A stretch of DNA of 64,000 nt from assembly GCA_947494675.1 (NCBI GenBank), contig CANLVP010000002.1:434001-498000 (forward strand), read 5' to 3'. Below the pieces are notes generated by a model. It was not told the DNA's origin. It did no database searches and saw nothing but the letters and a program-made list of their open reading frames with translations. The stretch's first letter is position 1; the number at the start of each line of letters is the position of its first letter. Below are positions 43,031-52,597 of this stretch, piece after piece. The stretch is from an uncultured Paracoccaceae bacterium (GTDB taxonomy: Bacteria > Pseudomonadota > Alphaproteobacteria > Rhodobacterales > Rhodobacteraceae). A program made the translations under genes and the position numbers.

Positions 43031-43851
43031 CCGCCAAGAAAGCTCCGCCGGACCTCATCATCGGCCAACAGTTCTTTGCCGGTGCCCGTATGCGCATTGC
43101 GCCCTTGAACAAGCACATAGCCTTTGTCCGCGATTTCAAGCGCTTGCCGGGCGTTTTGCTCCACCATCAAGATCGGGATGCCGGTGCGGGCGACTTCGAT
43201 AATCCGGTCGAACAACTCATCCATCACGATGGGGCTCACACCAGCGGTCGGCTCATCCAGCATCAAGACCTTAGGCTGCGTCATCAGCGCACGCCCTACG
43301 GCAACCTGCTGGCGCTGACCGCCTGACAATTCGCCCGCCGCTTGAAGCCGCTTTTCCTTCAGGATCGGGAACAGGTCATAAATCTGCGCCATCGTATCGC
43401 GGAAATCGTCACGGCGAATAAACGCCCCCATCTCCAAATTCTCTTCCACCGTCATGGAGGTAAAGATGTTTGAGGTTTGCGGCACAAACCCCATGCCCTT
43501 CACCACCCGTGCCTGTGGCGTCAACGCGGTGATATCCTCGCCATCCAGAACCACGCGGCCGGTGTGGATATTCAGCATCCCAAATACGGCCTTCATACCC
43601 GTCGATTTGCCCGCACCATTGGGGCCAACGATCACGGCAATCTCGCCGAGGTTCACCGCAATCGTACAGTCATGCAGGATATCGGGGCCCTTGCCATAGC
43701 CGCCGGTCATGTTTTCGCCAATCAGAAACGGTGTATCGGCGGCGGGCTTTGCGGCACCGGATTTGCGCACCGGATCTGCGGTGCTTGTGCTGTCTTTTCC
43801 AAGGCTCGCGTCCTTGTTGCCGCGCCCGTCTTGATAGGGGTTGTCACTCAT
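43027..43851 (-). CDS. livF: Branched-chain amino acid ABC ATPase, LivF (second importer)
   Basis: About 274 residues from the ATG at 43849-43851. A polar 40-residue extension rich in Lys, Ser and Asp precedes the ATPase, which has Walker A GPNGAGKST, signature LSGGQRQQ and Walker B LMLDEPTAGVSP. The LivF-type MVEQNARQAL follows. The frame opens as far as 43986 but only within livG. It overlaps livG by four bases. Confidence 0.9.
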   Translation of the reverse strand: MSDNPYQDGRGNKDASLGKDSTSTADPVRKSGAAKPAADTPFLIGENMTGGYGKGPDILHDCTIAVNLGEIAVIVGPNGAGKSTGMKAVFGMLNIHTGRVVLDGEDITALTPQARVVKGMGFVPQTSNIFTSMTVEENLEMGAFIRRDDFRDTMAQIYDLFPILKEKRLQAAGELSGGQRQQVAVGRALMTQPKVLMLDEPTAGVSPIVMDELFDRIIEVARTGIPILMVEQNARQALEIADKGYVLVQGRNAHTGTGKELLADDEVRRSFLGG

Positions 43852-44633
43852 ACGGTTGCCACCTGATCTTTGTTCTTCAAGCCGGTGCCGAGGTAGGCCT
43901 CGATCACCTGTTCGTTGGCCTTGATCTCGGCCAATGTGCCCTCGGCGAGCACTTTGCCTTCGGCCATGCAAATCACCGGATCGCAAAGACGGCCAATGAA
44001 ATCCATGTCGTGTTCGATCACCACAAAAGTATAGCCGCGTTCCTTGTTCAGCCGGATAATCGCGTCACCAATCGTGTTCAGCAGCGTGCGGTTCACACCA
44101 GCACCCACCTCATCCAGAAATACGATCCGGGCATCGACCATCATCGTGCGGCCCAATTCCAATAACTTCTTTTGCCCGCCTGAAATCTGCCCGGCCTTTT
44201 GTTCCGCCAGATGCTCCACGGTCAAAAACTCAAGCACCTCATCGGCTTTCGCACGCAAGGCGCGTTCTTCGTCTGCGATCCGCTTGCGGCCAAACCAGGT
44301 GTTCCACAGTGTCTCACCTGATTGCGCACCGGGCACCATCATCAGGTTCTCGCGACACGACATTGACGAAAACTCATGCGCGATCTGGAAGGTGCGTAGT
44401 AGCCCCTTATGGAAAAGCTCATGCGGCGGCAGGCCGGTGATATCCTCACCCGCCATCGTCACGCGACCGGAAGTTGGTTGAAGAACGCCCGCGATCACAT
44501 TGAAAAGTGTGGTTTTTCCCGCGCCATTTGGCCCAATAAGTCCGGTGATCGATCCTTCTTGGATCGTCAGGGTTGCCCCATCCACGGCATGAAATCCCCC
44601 AAAGGTTTTCACCAGATTTTCAACAACGATCAT
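43848..44633 (-). CDS. livG: Branched-chain amino acid ABC ATPase, LivG (second importer)
   Basis: A 261-residue ATPase with Walker A GPNGAGKTT, signature ISGGQKK and Walker B IVFLDEVGAGV, where the usual Pro-Thr after Glu is replaced. VVIEHDMDFIGRLCDPVICM is a LivG hallmark. A hairpin separates it from the upstream binding-protein gene. It should act with LivF at 43027-43851. Confidence 0.9.
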   Translation of the reverse strand: MIVVENLVKTFGGFHAVDGATLTIQEGSITGLIGPNGAGKTTLFNVIAGVLQPTSGRVTMAGEDITGLPPHELFHKGLLRTFQIAHEFSSMSCRENLMMVPGAQSGETLWNTWFGRKRIADEERALRAKADEVLEFLTVEHLAEQKAGQISGGQKKLLELGRTMMVDARIVFLDEVGAGVNRTLLNTIGDAIIRLNKERGYTFVVIEHDMDFIGRLCDPVICMAEGKVLAEGTLAEIKANEQVIEAYLGTGLKNKDQVATV

Positions 44634-44673
44634 GCGACCCCCGATACATGAAGAATACGCCGTAAGGCGCAGA

Positions 44674-44701
44674 AACGGCGCGAGGAAACCCTCGCGCCGT
44701 T
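44674..44701 (-). terminator. 12-bp perfect hairpin between the binding-protein gene and livG (attenuator-like)
   Basis: AACGGCGCGAGG at 44674-44685 pairs perfectly with CCTCGCGCCGTT at 44690-44701 around a 4-base loop. In the direction of the operon it is followed by TTTCTGC, only a short T tract. It probably acts as a partial terminator or mRNA-stabilizing stem that gives more binding protein than ATPase, a common arrangement in ABC importer operons. Confidence 0.6.
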
Positions 44702-44719
44702 CCCGATTGCCCGCGCGAT

Positions 44720-45910
44720 TTAGCGGAACGCAACCGTGTCGATTGTGCCGTCACCGATTTCAATCTCGCGGTAGTTACCAGCGGATTCACCGGGGCCGAT
44801 CAGCTCAACAGCCGTTGCACCAACATAGTCGATGTCTTCGCCTGCCTTGAGCAGTTCAATCGCCTTTGCCAACTCACCTGGGAAGATTTCGGTACCCGGT
44901 GCGTTTGCGACGTCCATGACGTGGTCTTTGAAGTCAGCCGACTGGTTGGACCCAGCCGCTTCCATCGCCAGCATGATCAGTGCTGCCGCGTCATAGCTTT
45001 CTGGGGCGAATGCGCCGGTGCCGTCAAAGTCGGTTGCCAGCTCTAGGAACATCTCAGCGCCAGCGCTGTCTGTGCCGGGGAACTGACCGAACGAACCTGT
45101 CAGGGCAGAGCCGATATCGTCAACCAGCTGCTGACCCACCATGCCGTCTGGCAGCACGAATGTGTCAAATGCACCGGTGTCGAGCGAGGACTGAATAATG
45201 CCCTTACCACCTTGGTCGGTATAACCGGCCACAACCAGAACTTCGCCGCCAGCGGCGTCAAGTTCCGCAACTTCCGACGAATAGTCGGCTTTGCCATCTT
45301 CGTGTGCGGTCGAGATGGTGACAGTGCCGCCAGCCGCTTCAAACGCAGCTTGGAAGCTGTCAGCCAGACCCTTGCCGTAGTCGTTGTTGGTATAGGTCAG
45401 CGCAACTTCGTTGATGCCGCGGTCCATGATCACTTCGGTCATCACAACACCCTGACGCGCATCAGATGGTGCTGTCCGGAAGAACAGGCCATCGTCTTCG
45501 GCGGTCGACAGACCGGGGGATGTCGCAGAAGGCGAGATCATCACGACGCCATTGGGGCGTGCAACGTTCTGCAGGATTGCGCCGGTCACGCCGGAACAAT
45601 CCGCACCCATGATCGCGTTGACGCCATCAGAAGTCACAAGACGTTCAGCGGCTGTTTGTGCAGCACCAGCGTCAATACAGGTCGAATCCGCGCGGATCGC
45701 CTCGACGGATGCACCGTCCAGCAATGTGCCAGCTGCGTTCACTTCGGCAATCGCAAGCTCTGCGCCTGCGCCCATGGCAGGCGTGATTGATTCAAGTGGA
45801 CCGGTAAAACCAAGGATAATCCCGATTTTTACGTCGCCAGTGTGACCGTCGGCAAAGGCGCCCGTGGTCATCAGTGCAGTGGCCGCAGTGGCCATCATTA
45901 GTTTTTTCAT
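44720..45910 (-). CDS. Branched-chain amino acid ABC substrate-binding protein (second importer)
   Basis: A 396-residue periplasmic protein with a signal peptide ending ALMTTGAFADG. VKIGIILGFTGPLESITPAMGAG is the Peripla_BP_6 beginning; SPSATSPGLSTAEDDGLFFR is the family's ligand-binding loop, typical of LivJ/LivK. GGGAGA precedes the ATG at 45910. The gene starts the second liv operon, with about 200 bases of upstream sequence available for its promoter. Confidence 0.9.
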   Translation of the reverse strand: MKKLMMATAATALMTTGAFADGHTGDVKIGIILGFTGPLESITPAMGAGAELAIAEVNAAGTLLDGASVEAIRADSTCIDAGAAQTAAERLVTSDGVNAIMGADCSGVTGAILQNVARPNGVVMISPSATSPGLSTAEDDGLFFRTAPSDARQGVVMTEVIMDRGINEVALTYTNNDYGKGLADSFQAAFEAAGGTVTISTAHEDGKADYSSEVAELDAAGGEVLVVAGYTDQGGKGIIQSSLDTGAFDTFVLPDGMVGQQLVDDIGSALTGSFGQFPGTDSAGAEMFLELATDFDGTGAFAPESYDAAALIMLAMEAAGSNQSADFKDHVMDVANAPGTEIFPGELAKAIELLKAGEDIDYVGATAVELIGPGESAGNYREIEIGDGTIDTVAFR

Positions 45911-46110
45911 TTCTTGTCTCCCTAGTGGATTTCTTCATCCTGCGAGAGAGACTAGCAGCCAATTTGGGGAAGGAAAGCAACATCCTAAGGAAAACGGACC
46001 GTTTCGCAGCGGAATTGACGCCAAAAGGGCGGTTTTGACCGCATTAACCCGCAAGCGCGCCCGCTCAAACGCGGCAAAAGCGCCAACAAAAACCCCTCAG
46101 AATCACCGCA

Positions 46111-47061
46111 CTATGGGTTGATCCGCAAAAAGTGGATCGCTGTGCGCGTGGCCGCAAAGGTCGAGTTGGGGTTGCGTCCGCGCGGCTCTCCCGGTGCGGC
46201 GTAGTTCAGCTCATCGTTCATGATCCGGTGCCCGTCAAAGAAATCGATGTGATCGCCACCCGCGGTGGCTGTCGAAGTTGAGATATCGTCGAAAAAGACG
46301 ATCCCCGGCTGCCCTGCAAGCTGATTATAGATGGCGGCCCCGCTCATCTCACGCGTAATCCGATGCCGCGTGAAATTCCAAAAAGAGCTGATGTGGTCAA
46401 AAACCCGCTGGGCCCGCGCGTCATGCGGTACTTCGATATGACCACCACAGGCCCGATGATTTGCCCGGTGGACGATCAGGTTCACACCCGGTGCCGCGCG
46501 CATGTGAAACCCAATGTCCGCACGCCCCAATGCGATCGACAGCCGAATAGCGCATTGGTTTGAAATCCCGCTCCCGTCATGACCACCTTGCTGACAAGGC
46601 TTTCCGCCACTGTCGACAAAGCGACCATATTCACGTCGCAACCGCGCGGCACTAGGAATGCGGGGGGCGGTGACGGGCAGGGTGCTTGGTGTCTCGGTTG
46701 GTGGTGGGGCAGCGGCGGCAACGGCGGCCGTGCGTGGGGCCAGATGGCGCCGTTCTGCCAAACTATCCAGCAACCCCAGCGTTTCGCGCCCCGCAATCCC
46801 GTCTCCGGGGCGGCCCCCGGCAGTCAACCCGTTGTCTTCTTGAAACTTCTGTACCGCGTGAAAGGTCTCACCTCCATAGTCCCCATCCAACTGACCATCG
46901 GCCCCTTGCGACCTGCGCATGGTCGCAATCTCAAGGTCTTGCAGCGCCTGCTGCAACAGCCGCACGGCTGCGGTGTCATTCTCGCCCCGGCGCATCGCAG
47001 GCGCATTGTCCGCAGCACGGTTCAGCCGGGCATTGCCCGCAAAAAGACGGCTGGTCAGCAT
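46111..47061 (-). CDS. Peptidoglycan-binding protein with Tae4-like amidase domain
   Basis: A 316-residue protein without a signal peptide. Residues about 30-100 form a peptidoglycan-binding domain (AVRLLQQALQDL, then DGQLDGDYGGETFHAVQKFQ). After an Ala/Pro linker, residues about 140-316 resemble the Tae4 amidase family: the nucleophile Cys 170 is in SNQCAIRLSIALGRADIGF and His 271 is in GGDHIDFFDG. Tae4 enzymes cleave the D-Glu to meso-diaminopimelate bond and are type VI secretion toxins. Here no immunity gene or secretion gene is adjacent. It may instead be a phage-like or self-remodelling hydrolase. Confidence 0.72.
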   Translation of the reverse strand: MLTSRLFAGNARLNRAADNAPAMRRGENDTAAVRLLQQALQDLEIATMRRSQGADGQLDGDYGGETFHAVQKFQEDNGLTAGGRPGDGIAGRETLGLLDSLAERRHLAPRTAAVAAAAPPPTETPSTLPVTAPRIPSAARLRREYGRFVDSGGKPCQQGGHDGSGISNQCAIRLSIALGRADIGFHMRAAPGVNLIVHRANHRACGGHIEVPHDARAQRVFDHISSFWNFTRHRITREMSGAAIYNQLAGQPGIVFFDDISTSTATAGGDHIDFFDGHRIMNDELNYAAPGEPRGRNPNSTFAATRTAIHFLRINP

Positions 47062-47162
47062 CGAAAATCCCCCAAAATCAACAAGTCTTCATAATAACTT
47101 GGGATCAGACCACGCGGGGGCGGCTTGTGTCCAGTCTGGGGATGCAGACCCGCCGCGGTGCC

Positions 47163-48164
47163 TTAGATCGAAAGCCGGGTCGCCTGACTGCCACGCTCGC
47201 GATAGGGGGTCGTTTTGTAGTGCGATCTGTAGCACTTGGAAAAATGCGACGGCGATGCAAAACCGCAAGCCAATGCCACGTTGATCACCGTCATATCCGT
47301 CTGCATCAACAGGTTGCGTGCCTTCTGTAGCCGCAATTCCATGTAATAGCGCTTGGGGCTGCGCGACAGGTACCGCCGGAACAACCGCTCAAGCTGCCGC
47401 GTCGACATGCCGACCTCTTGGGCCAATGTCGCGGGGCTGATGGGTTCTTCGAGGTTCTGTTCCATCATCTGAATAACGCGGCTCAACTTCGGATGCCGCA
47501 CGCCAATCCGCGTGGGGATCGACAAACGCTGCGTATCCTGATCGGTGCGAATGGACGAATAGATCAGGATATCGGCCACCGCATTGGCCAGATCCTCGCC
47601 ATGATCATCGGCCACGATTTTGAGCATCAGATCAATCGACGCTGTGCCACCCGCCGTGGTGATCCGGTTGCCATCAATGACAAAGATCGACTTGGTCAGC
47701 GTCACATCTTCAAACTCTTCGACAAAGCTGTCCTGATTTTCCCAATGGATCGTCGCCTTGCGCCCGTCCAACAGGCCCGCGCGCGCCATGGTGTAGCCCG
47801 CAGTGCAAAGCCCCGCCATGGTCACACCGCGCCGCGCCTCGCGCCGGATCCAATTGAGAATTTTCTTGTTGCTGGCCTGCTGAATGTCCAACCCGCCGCA
47901 CAGCATCACGATGTCGTCGCGGTCCAACTCGTCCAGGCCGCCGTCGACCTTGAACGTCGACCCATTTGAACAGGTCGCAAAGTCACCGGCCTCGCTCAGG
48001 ATTTTCCAATCATACAGCTGTTTGCCCGCCGTCCGGTTTGAAATCCGCAGGCTTTCAACCGCTGCTGCAAAACACAGCATCGTAAAGTTGTCGAGCAACA
48101 CAAAGACGAACCGCTTGGGCTTGCCGAAATGCTCCACATCAACTGTTTGGGGTTCGTTCAACAT
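47163..48164 (-). CDS. GATase1/AraC-type transcriptional regulator (GlxA family, second copy)
   Basis: About 333 residues from the ATG at 48162-48164. The DJ-1/PfpI-like part ([20 protein letters not shown], then [17 protein letters not shown] with the degenerate nucleophile Cys) is followed by an AraC helix-turn-helix ([19 protein letters not shown] and [16 protein letters not shown]). It diverges from the class II DAHP synthase gene. Ligand and targets are unknown; the family often senses choline, betaine or carnitine breakdown products. Confidence 0.86.
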   Translation of the reverse strand: MLNEPQTVDVEHFGKPKRFVFVLLDNFTMLCFAAAVESLRISNRTAGKQLYDWKILSEAGDFATCSNGSTFKVDGGLDELDRDDIVMLCGGLDIQQASNKKILNWIRREARRGVTMAGLCTAGYTMARAGLLDGRKATIHWENQDSFVEEFEDVTLTKSIFVIDGNRITTAGGTASIDLMLKIVADDHGEDLANAVADILIYSSIRTDQDTQRLSIPTRIGVRHPKLSRVIQMMEQNLEEPISPATLAQEVGMSTRQLERLFRRYLSRSPKRYYMELRLQKARNLLMQTDMTVINVALACGFASPSHFSKCYRSHYKTTPYRERGSQATRLSI

Positions 48165-48321
48165 AAGCAGTACCGGCCCGGCAAAAGTAGTCAGAGGAGG
48201 GGAACACCTTTTCGCGCAGCCGATCAAGAGCAAAAGAGCGCGATTTCCCATTGGCCCCGCTGTTATCGCTGTCTATAAGGCCAATCTGACGAAGCGGAAT
48301 GCAACCCTTAGGAGCACGACA

Positions 48322-49692
48322 ATGACGGACTGGCAGAAAACGGACTGGCGCAAAAAGCCACGGGTCCAAATGCCCGACTATACTGACCCGCAAAAGCTTG
48401 CGGAAGTTGAGGCCCGTCTTGCCAGCTATCCGCCCTTGGTCTTCGCCGGTGAGGCGCGCAGGCTGAAAGACCATCTTGCCAAGGTCAGCCGCGGCGAGGC
48501 GTTTCTTTTGCAAGGCGGCGACTGCGCCGAAAGCTTCTCGGAATTCAGCGCTGATGGCATCCGTGACACCTTCAAGGTGATGCTGCAGATGGCGATGGTT
48601 CTGACCTATGGCGCGAAAGTGCCCGTGGTCAAAGTGGGCCGCATGGCAGGTCAAATGGCCAAGCCACGTTCCGCCCCGACCGAAGTTGTCGATGGCGTGG
48701 AACTGCCCAGCTACCGTGGCGACATCATCAACGGCTTTGACTTCACCTCTGATAGCCGCGTCCCCGACCCAGAGCGGATGGCGCAAGCCTACCTGCAGGC
48801 GGCGGCGACGCTGAACCTGCTGCGCGCGTTCTCGACCGGTGGCTATGCCGACGTCCATCAGGTTCACGCCTGGACACTGGGCTTCACGGCAGCGAACGAA
48901 GTGCTGAAATACGCCGATATCGCAGAACGGATCAGCGACACGCTCGATTTCATGGAAGCCGCAGGGTTAACCGGCGAAAGCAACCATGAGCTCAAGACCG
49001 TCGAATTCTTTACCAGCCATGAAGCTTTGTTGCTGGAATATGAAGAAGCGCTGACGCGGATCGACAGTACCAGTGGCAAATGGCTCGCTGGTTCCGGTCA
49101 CATGATCTGGATCGGTGATCGTACACGCCAGCCTGACGGCGCACATGTGGAATTCTGTAAAGGCGTGCAAAACCCCATCGGTCTCAAGTGCGGTCCAAGC
49201 ATGACATCGGGGCACCTCAAGTCCCTGATGGCGAGCCTGAACCCTGACAACGAGGCGGGTCGCCTGACCCTGATCGCGCGCTTCGGTGCAGGTCAGGTGG
49301 GCGATCACTTGCCGCGTCTGATCAAAGCCGTCGAAGAAGAAGGCGCGAACGTCGTCTGGACCTGTGACGCGATGCACGGCAACACGATCAAGTCCTCGAC
49401 AGGCTACAAGACACGGCCTTTTGAAAGCGTGTTGCGCGAAGTGCGTGAGTTCTTTGGCGTCCACAAGGCCGAGGGCACTATCCCCGGCGGCGTGCACTTT
49501 GAAATGACCGGCAAAGACGTCACCGAATGCACCGGCGGTGTCCGTGCTGTGACCGACGAAGATCTGTCCAGCCGCTACCACACGGCCTGCGACCCGCGCC
49601 TGAATGCCAGCCAATCGCTTGAGCTCGCGTTCCTCGTCGCAGAAGAGCTCTCGGACCGTCGCCAGACATTGGCAGAAGCCAAAGCAAGCTAA
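48322..49692 (+). CDS. 3-deoxy-7-phosphoheptulonate synthase, class II
   Basis: About 456 residues from the ATG at 48322, with AGGAG seven bases upstream. [36 protein letters not shown] and [10 protein letters not shown] are class II (plant-type AroG/AroA-II) signatures. It condenses phosphoenolpyruvate and erythrose 4-phosphate, the entry step of aromatic amino acid synthesis. The frame is open back to 47884, but that stretch is antisense to the regulator gene. A terminator follows. Confidence 0.94.
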   Translation: MTDWQKTDWRKKPRVQMPDYTDPQKLAEVEARLASYPPLVFAGEARRLKDHLAKVSRGEAFLLQGGDCAESFSEFSADGIRDTFKVMLQMAMVLTYGAKVPVVKVGRMAGQMAKPRSAPTEVVDGVELPSYRGDIINGFDFTSDSRVPDPERMAQAYLQAAATLNLLRAFSTGGYADVHQVHAWTLGFTAANEVLKYADIAERISDTLDFMEAAGLTGESNHELKTVEFFTSHEALLLEYEEALTRIDSTSGKWLAGSGHMIWIGDRTRQPDGAHVEFCKGVQNPIGLKCGPSMTSGHLKSLMASLNPDNEAGRLTLIARFGAGQVGDHLPRLIKAVEEEGANVVWTCDAMHGNTIKSSTGYKTRPFESVLREVREFFGVHKAEGTIPGGVHFEMTGKDVTECTGGVRAVTDEDLSSRYHTACDPRLNASQSLELAFLVAEELSDRRQTLAEAKAS

Positions 49693-49699
49693 AGAAAAT

Positions 49700-49726
49700 G
49701 GCGCGGCTTTCTTGGAAAACCGCGCC
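49700..49726. terminator. Bidirectional terminator between DAHP synthase and the PAS protein gene
   Basis: GGCGCGG (49700-49706) pairs with CCGCGCC (49720-49726), with further TTT/AAA pairing inside. On the plus side it is followed by TCTTCAAGG, and on the minus side by ATTTTCTTTAG, so termination is likelier for the minus-strand gene. It occupies the 45-base gap between the two convergent genes. Confidence 0.65.
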
Positions 49727-49737
49727 TCTTCAAGGTC

Positions 49738-50376
49738 TTAGCTGTTATCAATCACCAGTCTCAGGCCGGGTTTTTCCACCCGTGCCGGTGGCTTGACAGC
49801 GCCCCGTCGCGCCCGGCGATCGGGGTAGGGCGTATCCATCACATCGCAGCGGACCGTCTGATCTGTCGCCAAATCAAACCGCAATCCGCGTGTTCCGATA
49901 TGACCCGACACCACCAGTGCGCCCATCACGCGGGTCAATTGTCCCTGGGCATCCCGCAGCGGCAAAAGTAGCGTTTCAGCGCGCAAGGCGCGTCGCCCAA
50001 ATGACCGGTTTGCGATCAATGGAATGCCGACGACAGCAGGTGCGGTAAAGGCTTTTTCCGCCAAACGCAGGACCGTCTCGCTCGCCTCTTCGGTAAAGAA
50101 GCTGGTGAAGGGCATCCCGCGTGGGTCCATCCGCAACATCTCGTGCAGCCGCTGGCCTGCAACGCGGGTCCGCAACGCTCCGGGTGCCGTGCGCTCCAGC
50201 ATGAACGCATAGGGCAGGGCCGCATCCAACAGCGACGGATCAAAGCGGGTCACGGCCTCGGGCCGGACGCTGATCGTGCGCCAATCCTGCTCCAGCGTGT
50301 GCAAAATCTGCGCCTCCGCCGGGGCGAGTTTCGTGGTGGCAATATGGCTTGCGTCAAAGGCGCGTATAAATTTCAT
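49738..50376 (-). CDS. PAS domain-containing protein
   Basis: About 212 residues from the ATG at 50374-50376 (an ATG at 50403 is an alternative). The segment LPYAFMLERTAPGALRTRVAGQ, then LRMDPRGMPFTSFFTEEA, resembles the PAS_5 family typical of Rhodobacterales. No kinase or output domain is present, so it is a single-domain sensor or adaptor. Ligand is unknown. Confidence 0.68.
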   Translation of the reverse strand: MKFIRAFDASHIATTKLAPAEAQILHTLEQDWRTISVRPEAVTRFDPSLLDAALPYAFMLERTAPGALRTRVAGQRLHEMLRMDPRGMPFTSFFTEEASETVLRLAEKAFTAPAVVGIPLIANRSFGRRALRAETLLLPLRDAQGQLTRVMGALVVSGHIGTRGLRFDLATDQTVRCDVMDTPYPDRRARRGAVKPPARVEKPGLRLVIDNS

Positions 50377-50546
50377 CGTCCATTCCCGTTTCCGGATCAA
50401 CATCCTGAACAAATGTTTAATTCAACTTTGCACCAATGACATTTAACAAAGTCTTAATAGGTTAACGCCAAAGCAGCCTTTCATCCTCTTGCCCCGAGGC
50501 CGCATTTGGCCTTAGGTGCGGCCAAACAATGCAAGGACCTCGCCCC

Positions 50547-51437
50547 ATGATGCGCTCCATGACCGCCTATGCCAGCCGCACCGGACGCCATGGCGACACC
50601 AGTTGGGTTTGGGATATGCGCAGCGTGAATGCCCGTGGTCTGGACGTCCGTTTGCGCCTGCCTGACAGCCTTGACGGGCTCGAGGCTGCAATTCGGACCG
50701 CCCTCAAAGGTGCCGTCACACGCGGCAACATCAACCTGAGTTTGCGCCTGCACCGCGATGAAACCTCGCAAGCCTTAGCGATGGATGCCGCCCAGCTTGA
50801 TCGCGTTCTGGCCGCGCTCGACCAGGTGCAGGAACGCGCCTTTGCCATGGGTGTGACCTTGGGCCAGCCGACCGCCGCCGACGTTCTCAACACCCGTGGT
50901 GTCGTGCAAACTGGACCGCAGGACGATGACAACAACGACCTCGTTGCGGCTCTCAAAGCCGATTTTGCTCCTCTCTTGACCGATTTTCTTGCCATGCGCG
51001 ACCACGAAGGGGCCGCCTTGCAAAAGGTGCTCACCGGCCAGATGACCCAGATCGCCGACCTCATCCAGGACGCACAAACCACGGCAGAGGCCCGCCGCCC
51101 GCAGGCCGCACAAGCGCTCAAGGATTCGCTGGCTCGTGTGATGGCAGACATCGGTGAGGCGGACGAACAGCGCGTGTCGCAGGAACTCGCGCTCATCGCT
51201 GCCAAACACGACGTCACCGAAGAACTCGACCGTTTGCGCGCCCATGTGGCGGCCGCCGGCGACATGATCGCCGCCGACGCCCCAACCGGTCGCAAGCTCG
51301 ACTTCCTCGCGCAGGAATTCAACCGAGAGGCCAACACCCTGTGTTCAAAATCGCAGAACACAGCCCTCACCAAGATCGGTCTGGACCTCAAGGTGGTCAT
51401 TGATCAGATGCGCGAACAAGTGCAGAATGTGGAGTAA
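50547..51437 (+). CDS. YicC/YloC family endoribonuclease-like protein
   Basis: About 296 residues from the ATG at 50547, 9 bases after AAGGA. MRSMTAYASRTG at the N-terminus and KIGLDLKVVIDQMREQVQNVE at the C-terminus are YicC family hallmarks. YicC proteins of enterobacteria degrade certain small RNAs. The gene ends 3 bases before gmk, as in many bacteria, so they are co-transcribed. Confidence 0.88.
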   Translation: MMRSMTAYASRTGRHGDTSWVWDMRSVNARGLDVRLRLPDSLDGLEAAIRTALKGAVTRGNINLSLRLHRDETSQALAMDAAQLDRVLAALDQVQERAFAMGVTLGQPTAADVLNTRGVVQTGPQDDDNNDLVAALKADFAPLLTDFLAMRDHEGAALQKVLTGQMTQIADLIQDAQTTAEARRPQAAQALKDSLARVMADIGEADEQRVSQELALIAAKHDVTEELDRLRAHVAAAGDMIAADAPTGRKLDFLAQEFNREANTLCSKSQNTALTKIGLDLKVVIDQMREQVQNVE

Positions 51438-51440
51438 TTG

Positions 51441-52079
51441 ATGTCTCGTCGCGGCCTATTGATCATCCTATCCTCTCCCTCTGGCGCCGGGAAATCCACG
51501 CTGGCCCGCCGCCTGATGGAATGGGACGACACCCTGCGTTTCTCAGTGTCCGCCACGACCCGCCCCCCACGTGAAGGCGAGGTTGACGGCCAGCACTATT
51601 ACTTCACCAGCACCGACGACTTTCAGGAACAGGTCAAAAACGGCGAGATGCTCGAACACGCCCGCGTTTTTGGCAACTACTACGGCTCACCGCTCAAGCC
51701 CGTGCAAGAGGCGATTGAAGCAGGCCGCGACGTGCTTTTCGACATCGACTGGCAGGGCGCGCAGCAAATCGGTCGCTCCGCCCTGCAAGACAACGTACTG
51801 TCGATCTTCATCCTGCCGCCCTCAATCACCGAACTGCGCCGCCGTCTCGAAGGCCGCGGTCAGGACAGCGCCGAAGTGATCGACGCCCGTATGCAGAAGA
51901 GCTGGGATGAGATCAGCCATTGGGACGGCTACGACTACGTCTTGGTTAACGACGATCTTGACCAGACAGAGGCGCGCCTGAAAACCATCATCGAAGCTGA
52001 ACGCATGAAATCGGCCCAACAGCCCATGCTCTTGGACATCGTGCGTAAGCTGCAAAACGAATTTGAGGATCCCGCATGA
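51441..52079 (+). CDS. gmk: Guanylate kinase
   Basis: About 212 residues from the ATG at 51441. The P-loop is [14 protein letters not shown]-binding segments are [19 protein letters not shown] and [11 protein letters not shown]. It converts GMP to GDP. The gene overlaps the next gene (ATGA), forming a yicC-gmk-gamma-carbonic anhydrase-metC run. Confidence 0.96.
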   Translation: MSRRGLLIILSSPSGAGKSTLARRLMEWDDTLRFSVSATTRPPREGEVDGQHYYFTSTDDFQEQVKNGEMLEHARVFGNYYGSPLKPVQEAIEAGRDVLFDIDWQGAQQIGRSALQDNVLSIFILPPSITELRRRLEGRGQDSAEVIDARMQKSWDEISHWDGYDYVLVNDDLDQTEARLKTIIEAERMKSAQQPMLLDIVRKLQNEFEDPA

Positions 52080-52597
52080 CCCTTTACGCCCTCGGCGATG
52101 ATCGCCCCGATTTGGCCGCTGACGCATGGGTGGCCCCTGGCTGCCACATCGTAGGCAAAGTGACCCTGTCCGCCAAATCCAGCGTCTGGTTCGGCAGCAC
52201 CCTGCGCGGCGACAATGAGATGATCACCGTGGGCACCGGGTCAAACGTGCAGGAAAACTGCGTGCTGCACACCGACATGGGCTTTCCACTGACTATCGGC
52301 TCCGATTGCACCATCGGCCACAAGGCGATGCTGCACGGCTGCACCATCGGCAACTACAGCCTGATCGGCATGGGCGCGACTGTGCTGAACGGCGCTGTTA
52401 TCGGCAACAATTGCCTGATCGGGGCAGGGGCCTTGATCCCTGAAGGCAAGATCATCCCGGACGGCAGCCTGGTCATGGGGATGCCGGGCAAGGTCGTCCG
52501 CGCGCTCGACGATCAAGCCATCGCAGGGCTGCGCGCCTCAGCCTTGGCCTACCAACACAACGCCGCCCGGTTCGCGGGCACCCTGTCGGAGCTCTAG
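52076..52597 (+). CDS. Gamma-class carbonic anhydrase-like hexapeptide-repeat protein
   Basis: A 173-residue left-handed beta-helix protein. The family pattern is seen in [35 protein letters not shown] and [20 protein letters not shown]; the three His in HTDMG, GHKA and LHGC match zinc ligands of gamma-carbonic anhydrases. Catalytic activity varies between members of this family and is not proven here. Confidence 0.9.
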   Translation: MTLYALGDDRPDLAADAWVAPGCHIVGKVTLSAKSSVWFGSTLRGDNEMITVGTGSNVQENCVLHTDMGFPLTIGSDCTIGHKAMLHGCTIGNYSLIGMGATVLNGAVIGNNCLIGAGALIPEGKIIPDGSLVMGMPGKVVRALDDQAIAGLRASALAYQHNAARFAGTLSEL

